Counted from the first letter of the stretch, positions 1 through 6,671 are shown. The stretch is 11,916 nt of DNA from an uncultured Oscillospiraceae bacterium (GCA_934597345.1 CAKTRJ010000048.1:1-11916), one strand, 5' to 3'. Notes: generated by a model not told the origin, from the letters alone. Numbers and translations are program-made.

Positions 1-334
1 GGTGTGGGCACCCCGCCCTACGGGGTTTCACCGTACCCTTTCGTAGGGCGGCCTGCCCTCAGGCCGCCGCCCCCTACGGGGTTCTACCGACGGGGCGATG
101 TGTTTACCGTGCGGCGGGGTGTGGGCACCCCGCCCTACGGGGTTTCACCGTACCCTTTCGTAGGGCGGCCTGCCCTCAGGCCGCCGCCCCCTACAGGGTT
201 CTACCGGTGGTGCGTGTGTTTGCCGTGCGGCGGGGTGTGGGCACCCCGCCCTACGGAGTTTCACCGCACCCTTTCGTAGGGCGGCCTGCCCTCAGGCCGC
301 CGCCCCCTACGGGGTTCTACCGGTGGTGCGTGCG
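1..334. repeat. Three tandem ~116-bp units, each with two GC-rich hairpins
   Basis: Units begin at 1, 118 and 234 (periods 117 and 116). The third fades out near 334 and the first is cut by the window edge. Each unit has a G-type hairpin with arms GGCGGGGTG and CACCCCGCC around TGGG (113-134 and 229-250). It also has a C-type hairpin with arms GGCGGCCTG and CAGGCCGCC around CCCT (47-68, 164-185, 280-301). A ~19-nt linker joins them (GGGTTTCACCG...). The copies differ at only a few positions, for example ACGG against GGTGG near 90 and 206. Small open frames cross the array but merely translate the repeat. I take it as a non-coding dispersed-repeat island. It is not CRISPR, because the repeated part fills the period and there are no unique spacers. 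Confidence 0.9.
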
Positions 335-347
335 CCATCGAAAAACC

Positions 348-550
348 TGTCATTGCGAGGAGCGAAGCGACGCGGCAATCCGTCTTTCTTTTATCGGGAT
401 ACGGATTCCCTGTTGCGGTGTCCAAAATTTCGTTGCGGCATTTAAGCCGCCGAAATTTTGACCGCTGCCACTCGCTCACCTCGCTTCATCTGCCACTGGC
501 AGCGCTCGGATCGCTCCCCACGCCAGTGTGCGCACTGGCTCGGAATGACA
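348..550. repeat. Palindromic intergenic element bounded by TGTCATT / AATGACA
   Basis: The stretch starts TGTCATTGCGAGGAGCGAAG and ends GGCTCGGAATGACA, so a 7-bp inverted repeat closes it (348-354 and 544-550). Inside is a long hairpin at 423-460: outer arms CAAAATTTCG and CGAAATTTTG, a 2-nt bulge (433-434), inner arms GCGGC and GCCGC, and loop ATTTAA. A second hairpin at 522-539 pairs GCCAGTG with CACTGGC. Motifs such as CATTGCGAGGAGCGAAGCGA recur between genes in many clostridial genomes; that is from memory. The element lies just past the stop of the minus-strand ABC operon and may fold in its 3' end. Neither strand shows a T-tract after the big hairpin, so I do not call it a terminator. 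There is no gene between 335 and 569. Confidence 0.65.
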
Positions 551-569
551 GAAGTGTGCCGCTCTTATT

Positions 570-1568
570 TTACCGCGCGGCTTCCGCCCAGTGGTTATCC
601 ACCAGCTTGTCGAAGTCCACCCACTGATCCTCCGTCAGCTCGCCCGCCTGGGTCATGACGGTCTCCAAGCGTTCCAAGGACGCCTGCTCCATGGTCAGGG
701 GCGTGTTCCACGCACCGATCTCACGGTGGCGGGCGGTGACGGCGGTCAGCGTGTCAAGGCTGGTATCGGGGAACTGGCCAATAATTGCTTCGGCCACCTC
801 ATGGTCGGTGTGGGAATCCACCCAGTCCATGGCCTTGGCCACGGCGCGGCAGAAGGCGGCGATCACGTCGTCATGCCGGGCCGTGTAGCTCTGGGAGGCG
901 AAATAGGCGGTGTAGGGGATGCGACCGCTCTCCGCGCCGATGGAACAGAGGATATACCCCTCGCCGGAGGTGACCACCTGGGTGGCGGCAGGCTCGAACA
1001 GCGTCACATAGTCGCCCTGCCCGCCGGTGAAGGCCCCGGCCATCATGTTGAACTGGACGCTGGTATCCACGATCACGTCCACCTGTGGCTCCAATCCGTG
1101 CTGGCGCAGGACGTATTCCAGCGTCATTTCCGGCACGCCGCCCTTGCGGCCGCCGATGATGGTCTTGCCCCGGAGATCCTCCCAGTCGAAGGGATCATCC
1201 GTGCGGCCCATGAGGAACGCGCCGTCGCAGGCCGTCAGCTGGGCGAACACCACGGGATAGTCGTCCTTGCCCTGGTTGTAAATGTAGACGCAGCTCTCCG
1301 GCCCGGCAAGGCCGATGTCGCTCTGTCCCGACACCACGGCGGTCATGACCTTGTCGGCCCCGCCGCCGTTGGTCAGCTCGATGGCAAGGCCCTCCTCCGC
1401 GAAGAAGCCCAGCTCCATGGCCACATACTGCGGCGCGTAGAACACGGAATGGGTCACCTCGTTGAGCCGGACGGTGGTCAGCTCCTTCTCCGTCTGCCCC
1501 GCGCCGCAGCCGCACAGCAGCGGCAGCAGCGTCAGGGCGGCAAGAATTGGCGCGAAGATCTTTTTCAT
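570..1568 (-). CDS. ABC importer substrate-binding lipoprotein, NMT1/SsuA/ThiY-like
   Basis: This is predicted to capture a small organic solute outside the membrane and pass it to the permease encoded upstream. The protein is 332 aa. Residues 1-20 form a lipoprotein signal (MKK, hydrophobic core, LCG) with Cys21 as the lipidated residue. The mature part has the NMT1/THI5-like pattern: FYAPQYVAMELGFF near residues 43-56, then GGGADKVMTAVVSGQSDIGL, and FNMMAGAFTGGQGDYV in the middle. An in-frame start exists 65 codons upstream, but it lies inside the permease gene and would destroy the lipoprotein signal. The ATG at 1568 overlaps the permease stop as ATGA, with GGGGG just upstream. Relatives bind sulfonates, nitrate, taurine or thiamine pyrimidine precursors. 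Nothing here chooses among these. Confidence 0.9.
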   Translation of the reverse strand: MKKIFAPILAALTLLPLLCGCGAGQTEKELTTVRLNEVTHSVFYAPQYVAMELGFFAEEGLAIELTNGGGADKVMTAVVSGQSDIGLAGPESCVYIYNQGKDDYPVVFAQLTACDGAFLMGRTDDPFDWEDLRGKTIIGGRKGGVPEMTLEYVLRQHGLEPQVDVIVDTSVQFNMMAGAFTGGQGDYVTLFEPAATQVVTSGEGYILCSIGAESGRIPYTAYFASQSYTARHDDVIAAFCRAVAKAMDWVDSHTDHEVAEAIIGQFPDTSLDTLTAVTARHREIGAWNTPLTMEQASLERLETVMTQAGELTEDQWVDFDKLVDNHWAEAAR

Positions 1569-2377
1569 GCTTTTACCCCCAATAAACGATACAGTATTTT
1601 TTCCACCCACAGCACCAGCCGGTACATGATCACCGCGGCCGCCAGAAGCAGCAGCACACTGGTCATCACCAGATCCATGTTGAACACCTGAGAGCCGTAG
1701 ACGATCAGGTAGCCCAGCCCGGCCCGTGAGACAAGGAACTCGCCCATGATGACGCCCACCCACGAGAGGCCCACATTGACCTTCAGGGTGTTCAGCAGCG
1801 TGGCGTAGTTGGCGGGGAACACCAGCATCCGCAGCGTCTGCCAGCGGCTGGCCCCCATGGCGGCCATCAGCCGCAGCTTCTGGGCGTCCGTGGCGCGGAA
1901 GCCCTCATACATGTTCAATATGGTGACGATCAGCGAGATGGCCAGCGTCATGACGATGATGGCCCCGGTGCCCGCGCCCATCCACACGATGAAGATGGGC
2001 CCCAGCGCCGTTTTCGGCAGGGCGTTGAGCACCACAAGATACGGATCCAGCACCCGGCTGAGGGTGGGCCACCACCACATGGCCACGGCGATCAGCGTAC
2101 CGGCGGCAGTACCCAGCAGAAACCCCACCGCCGTCTCCCAGCAGGAGGTGCCCACATGCACCAGCACGTCGCCGCCCCGGCACAGGTTGACGAAAGTGGC
2201 GGCGATGCGGCTGGGACAGCTGACCAGAAAGCCGTCGCTGAGCCCCACGCGGCAGCTGAGCTCCCAGAAAGCGAAAAAGCCTACCAGCAGGGAGATCTGC
2301 CAGATACGCACCCGCCGGGTCTGCCGCCGCAGCGCCAGCAGATACCGCGCCCGCTTGGGCGACAGGGCCTCATTCAT
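1565..2377 (-). CDS. ABC importer permease, NitT/TauT/SsuC-like
   Basis: This 270-aa inner-membrane subunit forms the translocation channel of the importer, probably as a homodimer. A basic N-terminus (KRARYLLALRRQTRRVR) is followed by a first membrane segment at about 28-46. Further segments lie near 84-102, 127-155, 200-215 and 238-257. The cytoplasmic EAA-type loop that docks on the ATPase is visible at about 171-188 (MAAMGASRWQTLRMLVFP, with the conserved G and P). Length and layout fit the binding-protein-dependent permease family of sulfonate, taurine and thiamine-precursor importers. Its start overlaps the end of the ATPase gene by 8 nt, and its stop overlaps the binding-protein start by 4 nt. 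Translation of the three genes is therefore probably coupled. Confidence 0.93.
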   Translation of the reverse strand: MNEALSPKRARYLLALRRQTRRVRIWQISLLVGFFAFWELSCRVGLSDGFLVSCPSRIAATFVNLCRGGDVLVHVGTSCWETAVGFLLGTAAGTLIAVAMWWWPTLSRVLDPYLVVLNALPKTALGPIFIVWMGAGTGAIIVMTLAISLIVTILNMYEGFRATDAQKLRLMAAMGASRWQTLRMLVFPANYATLLNTLKVNVGLSWVGVIMGEFLVSRAGLGYLIVYGSQVFNMDLVMTSVLLLLAAAVIMYRLVLWVEKILYRLLGVKA

Positions 2378-3134
2378 GCAGCTCCAGCTCCTTCCATATG
2401 GCGTCGAAGTAACGGGGGAAGGCCGGGTTCTCCCGCCGCTGCATGGGCGCGAGCGTCCGCAGCTCCCCCATGTCGAACACCGCCTTCACCACGGCGGGCC
2501 GCCGGGACAGCACCACCACCCGGTCCGACATGCTGACGGCCTCGGAGATATCGTGGGTCACCAGCAGGGCGGTCTTGCCCTCGCCGCGGATGATGCGCCA
2601 GATGTCGCCGGACACCGCCAGCCGCGTCTGATAGTCCAGGGCGGAGAACGGTTCATCCAGCAGCAGGATATCCGGCCCCGTGGCCAGCGTGCGGATCAGG
2701 GCGCAGCGCTGGCGCATGCCGCCGGAGAGCTGGTCGGGCCGCTTGGCGGCGAACTCCGCCAGGCCGTAGCGCTTCAGCAGGGCATCCACATGGGCGCGGT
2801 GGTCCGGGTCCCGGTCACGGCGGATCTCCAGCCCCAGCAGCACATTGTCCCGGATAGTGCGCCATTCAAACAGCTGATCCCGCTGGGGCATGAAGCCCAC
2901 ATGGCCGCCGGCCCCGGATACCGGCGCGCCGCACAGCGTCACCGTGCCGCCGTCCAGCGTCTCCAGGCCCGCCAGCGCCCCCAGCAGTGTGGATTTTCCG
3001 CAGCCGGAGGGCCCGACGATACTGACGAACTCCCCCTCCGCCACGTCGAAGGAGACGCGCCGCAGCGCCTCCACCTCACCGTTGCGGGCCTGATACGTCA
3101 GGGCGGCGTCCCGGATCGAAATGATTTGGTTCAT
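2370..3134 (-). CDS. ABC importer ATPase, SsuB/TauB/NitD-like
   Basis: This 254-aa nucleotide-binding subunit powers the importer and is the first gene of the operon. All motifs are intact: Walker A GPSGCGKST (41-49), Q-loop Gln84 in FMPQRDQLF, signature LSGGMRQR (136-143), Walker B ILLLDEP (156-162) and switch His194 in LVTHDISEA. The SGGMRQR form and the length are typical of the nitrate/sulfonate/taurine group. I chose the ATG at 3134 because GGGAGG stands about 6 nt before it. A longer in-frame start at 3191 adds 19 polar residues, has no ribosome site and would cover a hairpin in the leader. The gene diverges from ridA across a ~150-bp shared intergenic region. Confidence 0.95.
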   Translation of the reverse strand: MNQIISIRDAALTYQARNGEVEALRRVSFDVAEGEFVSIVGPSGCGKSTLLGALAGLETLDGGTVTLCGAPVSGAGGHVGFMPQRDQLFEWRTIRDNVLLGLEIRRDRDPDHRAHVDALLKRYGLAEFAAKRPDQLSGGMRQRCALIRTLATGPDILLLDEPFSALDYQTRLAVSGDIWRIIRGEGKTALLVTHDISEAVSMSDRVVVLSRRPAVVKAVFDMGELRTLAPMQRRENPAFPRYFDAIWKELELHE

Positions 3135-3167
3135 ATGCGCCTCCCTTTTGCGTGTTGAACGCTTCGC

Positions 3168-3186
3168 GGGAGAAAATGTCTCTCCC
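3168..3186. promoter_or_regulatory. Hairpin in the leader of the ABC operon
   Basis: GGGAGA (3168-3173) pairs with TCTCCC (3181-3186) around a 7-nt loop, about 35 nt before the ATPase start. It would lie in the 5' untranslated RNA if transcription starts near the TATACT at 3198-3193. No T-tract follows on the minus strand, so it could be an operator or an mRNA stabiliser rather than a terminator. Confidence 0.4.
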
Positions 3187-3192
3187 TGCATC

Positions 3193-3221
3193 AGTATATT
3201 GAGTTGCTGACCCGTTGGTTA
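3193..3221 (-). promoter_or_regulatory. Possible promoter of the ABC operon
   Basis: On the minus strand a good -10 (TATACT, 3198-3193) is preceded at 17 nt by only a poor -35 (TAACCA, 3221-3216). Its place in the divergent intergenic region is right. The weak -35 may mean that an activator is needed, or that the real promoter is elsewhere. Confidence 0.3.
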
Positions 3222-3225
3222 CTCG

Positions 3226-3254
3226 TTGACATTTCCGGGCCTGTGGTGTACCAT
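3226..3254 (+). promoter_or_regulatory. Promoter of ridA
   Basis: A perfect -35 TTGACA (3226-3231) is followed, after 17 nt, by TACCAT (3249-3254, 4 of 6 matches to the -10 consensus). The start codon lies 33 nt further on with a strong AAGGAGGA between, so the leader is short. Confidence 0.65.
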
Positions 3255-3287
3255 GGACGTACAGTAACAAACAAGGAGGATGTTCCC

Positions 3288-3668
3288 ATGAAGAAGATCA
3301 TTTCCACCGCCAACGCTCCCGCCGCCATCGGCCCCTATTCCCAGGCCATCGACTGCGGCACGTTTATCGTCACCTCCGGCCAGGTGCCTATCGATCCCGC
3401 TACCGGCGAGTTCGTGCCCGGCGGCATCACCGAGCAGACCCGTCAGTCCCTGACCAACGTGAAGGCCATCCTGACCGAGGCCGGCCTGACCATGGACAAC
3501 GTGGTCAAGACCACCGTGTTCCTGAAGAACATGGGCGACTTCGCCGCCATGAACGCCGTGTACGCCGAATTCTTTACCGAGGGTCAGTATCCCGCCCGCT
3601 CCGCCGTGGAGGTAGCCGCGCTGCCCAAGGGCGCACTGGTGGAGATCGAGACCATCTGCATCAAGTAA
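3288..3668 (+). CDS. ridA: RidA family 2-iminobutanoate/2-iminopropanoate deaminase
   Basis: RidA hydrolyses reactive enamines and imines released by PLP enzymes such as threonine and serine dehydratases, giving 2-oxoacids and ammonia, and so protects PLP enzymes from damage. It acts in the cytosol as a trimer. The 126-aa product has the usual length and the family residues: Tyr17 in IGPYSQA, Arg104 in YPARSAVEV (the carboxylate-binding arginine, Arg105 in E. coli) and Glu119 in ALVEIE. These support true RidA activity rather than an inactive subgroup. The start at 3288 has AAGGAGGA 7 nt upstream; an earlier in-frame ATG at 3204 lies before the promoter. The gene is monocistronic, between a promoter and a strong terminator. 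The cysteine desulfidase at 10216 may be one distant source of its enamine substrates. Confidence 0.95.
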   Translation: MKKIISTANAPAAIGPYSQAIDCGTFIVTSGQVPIDPATGEFVPGGITEQTRQSLTNVKAILTEAGLTMDNVVKTTVFLKNMGDFAAMNAVYAEFFTEGQYPARSAVEVAALPKGALVEIETICIK

Positions 3669-3684
3669 GCTTTCCTTAACCCGC

Positions 3685-3723
3685 GCAGCGTCTCCGGCAG
3701 GCCGCCGGAGACGCTGCTTTTTT
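3685..3723 (+). terminator. Intrinsic terminator of ridA
   Basis: A perfect 14-bp GC-rich stem (3685-3698 with 3704-3717) and a 5-nt loop are followed by six T (3718-3723), 16 nt after the ridA stop. Confidence 0.93.
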
Positions 3724-3735
3724 GCGCTTTGGCGG

Positions 3736-3764
3736 TTGCAAAGGCGGCAAAAACAGGCTATACT
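3736..3764 (+). promoter_or_regulatory. Promoter of the PAP2 phosphatase gene
   Basis: TTGCAA (3736-3741), a 17-nt spacer and TATACT (3759-3764), 29 nt before the start codon. The last 9 spacer bases and the first four of the -10 (AAAACAGGCTATA) are identical to the promoter at 9458-9486. Confidence 0.75.
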
Positions 3765-3793
3765 GAAGAAAAATCCACACGGGAGGTGCGCTT

Positions 3794-4717
3794 ATGGGAG
3801 TTTTATACGCTCTGGAATCCATCCGCACGCCGTTTCTGGACACCGTCTTTTCCCTGATCACCCATCTGGGCGAGGAGATGGTGTTCATGATCGTGGCGCT
3901 GTTCGTGTTCTGGTGCGTCAGCAAGAAGGAGGGCTATTACCTGCTGGCGGTGGGCTTTGCCGGAACGGTGCTGAACCAGTTTCTGAAGCTGCTGTGCCGC
4001 ATCCCCCGGCCGTGGGTGCTGGACAGCAATTTCACCATCGTGGAGAGCGCCCGCGCCCAGGCCACCGGCTACTCCTTCCCCAGCGGCCACACCCAGAACG
4101 CCGTGGGCACCTTCGGCGGCATCGCCCGGTTCACCTGCCGGAAATGGGTGCGGGTGGTGTGCATCGTCATTGCGGTGCTGGTGCCCTTTTCCCGGATGTA
4201 TCTGGGCGTCCACACGCCGCTGGATGTGGGTGTGGCCGCCGTGACGGCGGTGGTGCTGCTGTTCGTCCTCTATCCCGTCATGGAGCACAGCGACATCCGC
4301 CACGGCGTCATGGCCGCGGTGATCGGCGTGATGCTGGCGCTGGCGGCGGGATATCTGCTGTTCGTGTCGCTGTATCACTTCCCCGCCGATGTGGATGCGG
4401 ACAATCTGGCCCACGGCGTGGAGAACGCATGGAAGCTGATGGGGGCCACGGTGGGCCTGCTGGCGGTGTGGTGGCTGGATCTGAAATTTATCCACTTTGA
4501 CACCCGGGCCGTGTGGTATGTGCAGATCATCAAGCTGGTGGGGGGCCTTGTCCTGATCGTGGCCATCCGGGCCGCGCTGAAGGCGCCGCTGGCGGCGCTG
4601 CTGGGCCCGGGGCCGGGCGGCGCGGTGCGCTACGCCGTGATGGTGCTGTTTGCCGGAGCGGTATGGCCCATGACCTTCGCGCCCTTGTGTCACGCGCTGG
4701 AAAAACGGGTCTATTGA
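3794..4717 (+). CDS. PAP2-family membrane phosphatase
   Basis: This is a 307-aa polytopic membrane protein with the complete PAP2 phosphatase signature: K-x6-RP (Lys65, Arg72-Pro73), PSGH (96-99) and SR-x5-H-x3-D (Ser133-Arg134, His140, Asp144). His99 would be the acid and His140 the nucleophile that takes the phosphate. Family members act on lipid phosphates at the outer membrane face, such as undecaprenyl diphosphate, phosphatidate or PGP. The order of motifs and the ~140-residue C-terminal extension with about five further membrane segments resemble the larger clostridial PAP2 proteins rather than compact BcrC/PgpB types. The start has GGGAGG 7 nt upstream. The gene has its own promoter. 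The following acylation cassette has a separate candidate promoter, so a shared pathway (recycling of a lipid carrier for an envelope polymer) is only a guess. Confidence 0.92.
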   Translation: MGVLYALESIRTPFLDTVFSLITHLGEEMVFMIVALFVFWCVSKKEGYYLLAVGFAGTVLNQFLKLLCRIPRPWVLDSNFTIVESARAQATGYSFPSGHTQNAVGTFGGIARFTCRKWVRVVCIVIAVLVPFSRMYLGVHTPLDVGVAAVTAVVLLFVLYPVMEHSDIRHGVMAAVIGVMLALAAGYLLFVSLYHFPADVDADNLAHGVENAWKLMGATVGLLAVWWLDLKFIHFDTRAVWYVQIIKLVGGLVLIVAIRAALKAPLAALLGPGPGGAVRYAVMVLFAGAVWPMTFAPLCHALEKRVY

Positions 4718-4799
4718 CGGAATAGAGCCCCGGCCTGACGGTGCATACTAGTGGCTGTGAACGAAATGTAAAATTTTTCACGGCGGGAACAAATTGCCC

Positions 4800-4828
4800 T
4801 TCAAATTCGTCTATACTTGTGGTATGAT
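4800..4828 (+). promoter_or_regulatory. Promoter of the DUF4358/DHHW operon
   Basis: An extended -10 (TG at 4820-4821, one base, TATGAT 4823-4828) is preceded at 17 nt by TTCAAA (4800-4805, 4 of 6 to consensus). A second -10-like TATACT at 4812-4817 overlaps but has no good -35. An ~88-nt leader follows, with small GC hairpins (CCCG/CGGG near 4880) and no riboswitch that I recognise. Confidence 0.55.
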
Positions 4829-4916
4829 GCTGATTACCGGCGCGGTATGCGCCGCCGTGACAGACACAAACAAAAAACGCCCGGCAACGGGCAGGATACA
4901 AAGGAAGGGATCTTGG

Positions 4917-5378
4917 ATGAAAAAGATGCTCGCCGCCCTGCTGGCGGCTATGATGATGCTGACGCTGGCCGCCTGCGGCGGTGAAAGCGGCGGCAAGACC
5001 GTGGATGTCCAGAAGCTGGCCGACGATCTGAAGAACAACGTGCCTTACAGCGCCGACATGATCGTTACCGCTGTGGAGGACCTGAACTACAAGCTGGATC
5101 CTCCTGAGGGCACCACCATCGCCGGTTACATGGCCGACGGCAACACCGCCGACATGATCGTGGTGGCCCAGTGCGCCAGCGCCGACGACGCCAAAACGCT
5201 GTACGCCAACGTGCAGACCTATCTGGACGACCTGAAGCGGGAGGCCAACCTTTATCAGCCCGAGGAGGAGGCCCGTCTGGACGGCGCGCTGCTGCGGCAG
5301 GACGGCGCTGTGGTGGTGCTGTGCGTCAGCGATGATACCGCCGCCGCCACCGCCATCGTGGAGGGCTATGTAAAATGA
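4917..5378 (+). CDS. DUF4358 lipoprotein
   Basis: This is a small secreted lipoprotein of 153 aa and unknown function. Residues 1-19 are a lipoprotein signal ending LAA with Cys20 as the lipid anchor. The rest (about 27-150) matches my memory of DUF4358: a VDVQKLADDL start, a central segment rich in aspartate and small residues (ASADDAKTLYANVQTYLDDLKREANLY), and a closing AVVVLCVSDDTAAATAIV. The domain is common in gut clostridia and is often found beside MBOAT and DHHW genes, so it may be an accessory or scaffold part of that machine; this is inference. The ATG at 4917 has AAGGAAGGGA upstream, and an upstream in-frame ATG at 4794 would lose the signal peptide. The stop overlaps the next start as ATGA. 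Confidence 0.85.
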   Translation: MKKMLAALLAAMMMLTLAACGGESGGKTVDVQKLADDLKNNVPYSADMIVTAVEDLNYKLDPPEGTTIAGYMADGNTADMIVVAQCASADDAKTLYANVQTYLDDLKREANLYQPEEEARLDGALLRQDGAVVVLCVSDDTAAATAIVEGYVK

Positions 5379-6526
5379 GTCGGTACAGAGGACGCCGCGG
5401 CAGCCTGTCGCCCCTGATGCTGCTGATCGCGCTGGTGGTGGCCATCGCCGCCGTGGTATTGATCGTCATCAATCTGGGGAAAAATAAGACGCCCGCCAAT
5501 GACAACGCGAACACCCCGCCCGCCGCCGGCGATACCACCGATCCCGGCAACACGGGCGATCCCAACGGGGGCGACAATACAGCGGACGTCCCCGCCCCCG
5601 CCTATCAGAAGATCGAGCTGAAGGGCGACCAGCAGCAGTATGACGCGGTATACCGTGTGGGCGACACCGGCTATGAGATGTACAGCTATGTGGACAGCAC
5701 CGCCAAGAAGTACGCCGACAATGTGAACGCCGTGGCGGACGCGCTGGCGGGCAAGGCCAACGTGTACATGCTGCCCATTCCCCTCAGCTCCGGCATCAGC
5801 CTGCCGGACGAGCTGTACGGCAAGGATGTGTTCGGCGACCAGAAAGAGGCCGAGCAGAAGATCATCGGCTATATGAACGGCAACGTGAAGTCCGTGGCGC
5901 TGTATGACGCGCTGCTGGCCCACCGCACCGAATATGTCTATTTCCGCACCGACCATCACTGGACGGCTACCGGCGCATACTACGCCTATGAGCAGTTCTG
6001 CAAGGCCAAGGGCATCACGCCCACGCCCATCGCCAGCTATAAGGCGGACGAGTATAACGGCTTCCTGGGCACCTTCTACCGGGATTCCAACCAGAACGCC
6101 ACAATGGGAGAAAACCCCGACAGGGTGGTGGCCTATCACCCCCTCAGCACCGAGGCCACGCTGGACTACGGCGACAGCGAGAACGCGAACCTGACCCGGG
6201 GCAAGATCATCTATGATGAATCCGACGCGCCCGCCAGCCTGAAATACGGCGCGTTCATCACCGGCGACAACGCCTATTCCGTCATCAACAACCCCGACGT
6301 GACCGACAGCTCCAGCTGCATCGTGGTGAAGGAATCCTTCGGCAATGCCTTTGTGCCGTTCCTGACGGATCACTACCAGACCATCTATGTGCTGGACTAC
6401 CGGTACTGGAAGGGCAGCATCAGCCAGTTCGCCCAGGACAAGGGCGTGCAGGACGTGCTGTTCGTCAACAACCTGTCCGCCATCCGCTCCACGGCGCTGG
6501 TGGGATATCTGCACAACGTGGTGTGA
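5375..6526 (+). CDS. DHHW-family SGNH-like protein, membrane anchored (DHHW-1)
   Basis: Of 383 aa, residues 1-12 are basic, 13-34 form one membrane anchor, 37-76 are a low-complexity linker (N, T, P, G, D), and the extracytoplasmic domain runs from about 78 to the end. The family motif TDHHW is at 192-196, and VVKESFGNAF lies near 318-327 with Ser321 as the candidate nucleophile. By analogy with the TDTHW Asp-x-His pair and distal Ser of AlgJ/AlgX, Asp193, His195 and Ser321 could form the triad of an acetyl-transferring or esterase fold. The N-terminal ENRYL...P segment seen in the second DHHW protein is missing here and is replaced by the linker. The start overlaps the lipoprotein stop by 4 nt, with GGAGGG about 9 nt upstream. 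Function is inferred from the fold family and from the nearby MBOAT. Confidence 0.87.
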   Translation: MSRYRGRRGSLSPLMLLIALVVAIAAVVLIVINLGKNKTPANDNANTPPAAGDTTDPGNTGDPNGGDNTADVPAPAYQKIELKGDQQQYDAVYRVGDTGYEMYSYVDSTAKKYADNVNAVADALAGKANVYMLPIPLSSGISLPDELYGKDVFGDQKEAEQKIIGYMNGNVKSVALYDALLAHRTEYVYFRTDHHWTATGAYYAYEQFCKAKGITPTPIASYKADEYNGFLGTFYRDSNQNATMGENPDRVVAYHPLSTEATLDYGDSENANLTRGKIIYDESDAPASLKYGAFITGDNAYSVINNPDVTDSSSCIVVKESFGNAFVPFLTDHYQTIYVLDYRYWKGSISQFAQDKGVQDVLFVNNLSAIRSTALVGYLHNVV

Positions 6527-6548
6527 TGTCGGCGCAAAATGGCGTAAT

Positions 6549-6631
6549 GCGCGGCGGCCTGAGGGCAGGCCGCCCTACGCACTGACCATCGGTAGAATTC
6601 CGTAGGGCGGGGTGCCCTCACCCCGCCACGC
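6549..6631. repeat. Solo copy of the two-hairpin repeat, reverse orientation
   Basis: A C-type hairpin (6553-6574, arms GGCGGCCTG and CAGGCCGCC around AGGG) and a G-type hairpin (6606-6627, arms GGCGGGGTG and CACCCCGCC around CCCT) flank a 21-nt linker at 6580-6600. The whole is an imperfect inverted repeat, 6549-6579 against 6601-6631, with 26 of 31 positions matching. Four of the five differences are paired changes inside the hairpins. Hairpin order and the CCCTACGG...TTCTACCG linker sequence match the array at 1-334 read on the other strand. It lies 22 nt after the DHHW-1 stop. Confidence 0.88.
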
Positions 6632-6671
6632 GAAAAACGGTATAGTCCATCCGCACAACCGATCATCCCCT

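Noticed and set aside
1..334. CRISPR array
   Set aside because: The repeated sequence fills the whole ~116-bp period, there are only three units and there are no unique spacers or cas genes.
423..460. Terminator of the ABC operon
   Set aside because: The hairpin is strong, but no T-tract follows on the minus strand, and it lies 110 nt beyond the stop inside a repeat element.
4..658. Several short open reading frames on both strands in 1-658
   Set aside because: They translate the GC-rich repeats (recurring GTPPYGVSPYPFVGRPALRPPPP-like peptide), have no ribosome sites and follow the repeat period.
1809..3158. 449-codon plus-strand frame opposite the ABC permease and ATPase, and similar shadows at 591-1691, 3803-4693 and 5366-6514
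   Set aside because: These are antisense shadows of well-recognised genes. They have no ribosome sites and low-complexity translations.
3135..3287. TPP riboswitch before the NMT1-like importer
   Set aside because: I looked for the CTGAGA and downstream pyrophosphate-sensor motifs on the minus strand and found neither.
4830..4910. c-di-GMP or other riboswitch in the DUF4358 leader
   Set aside because: Only small GC stems are visible, without the conserved aptamer cores that I know.
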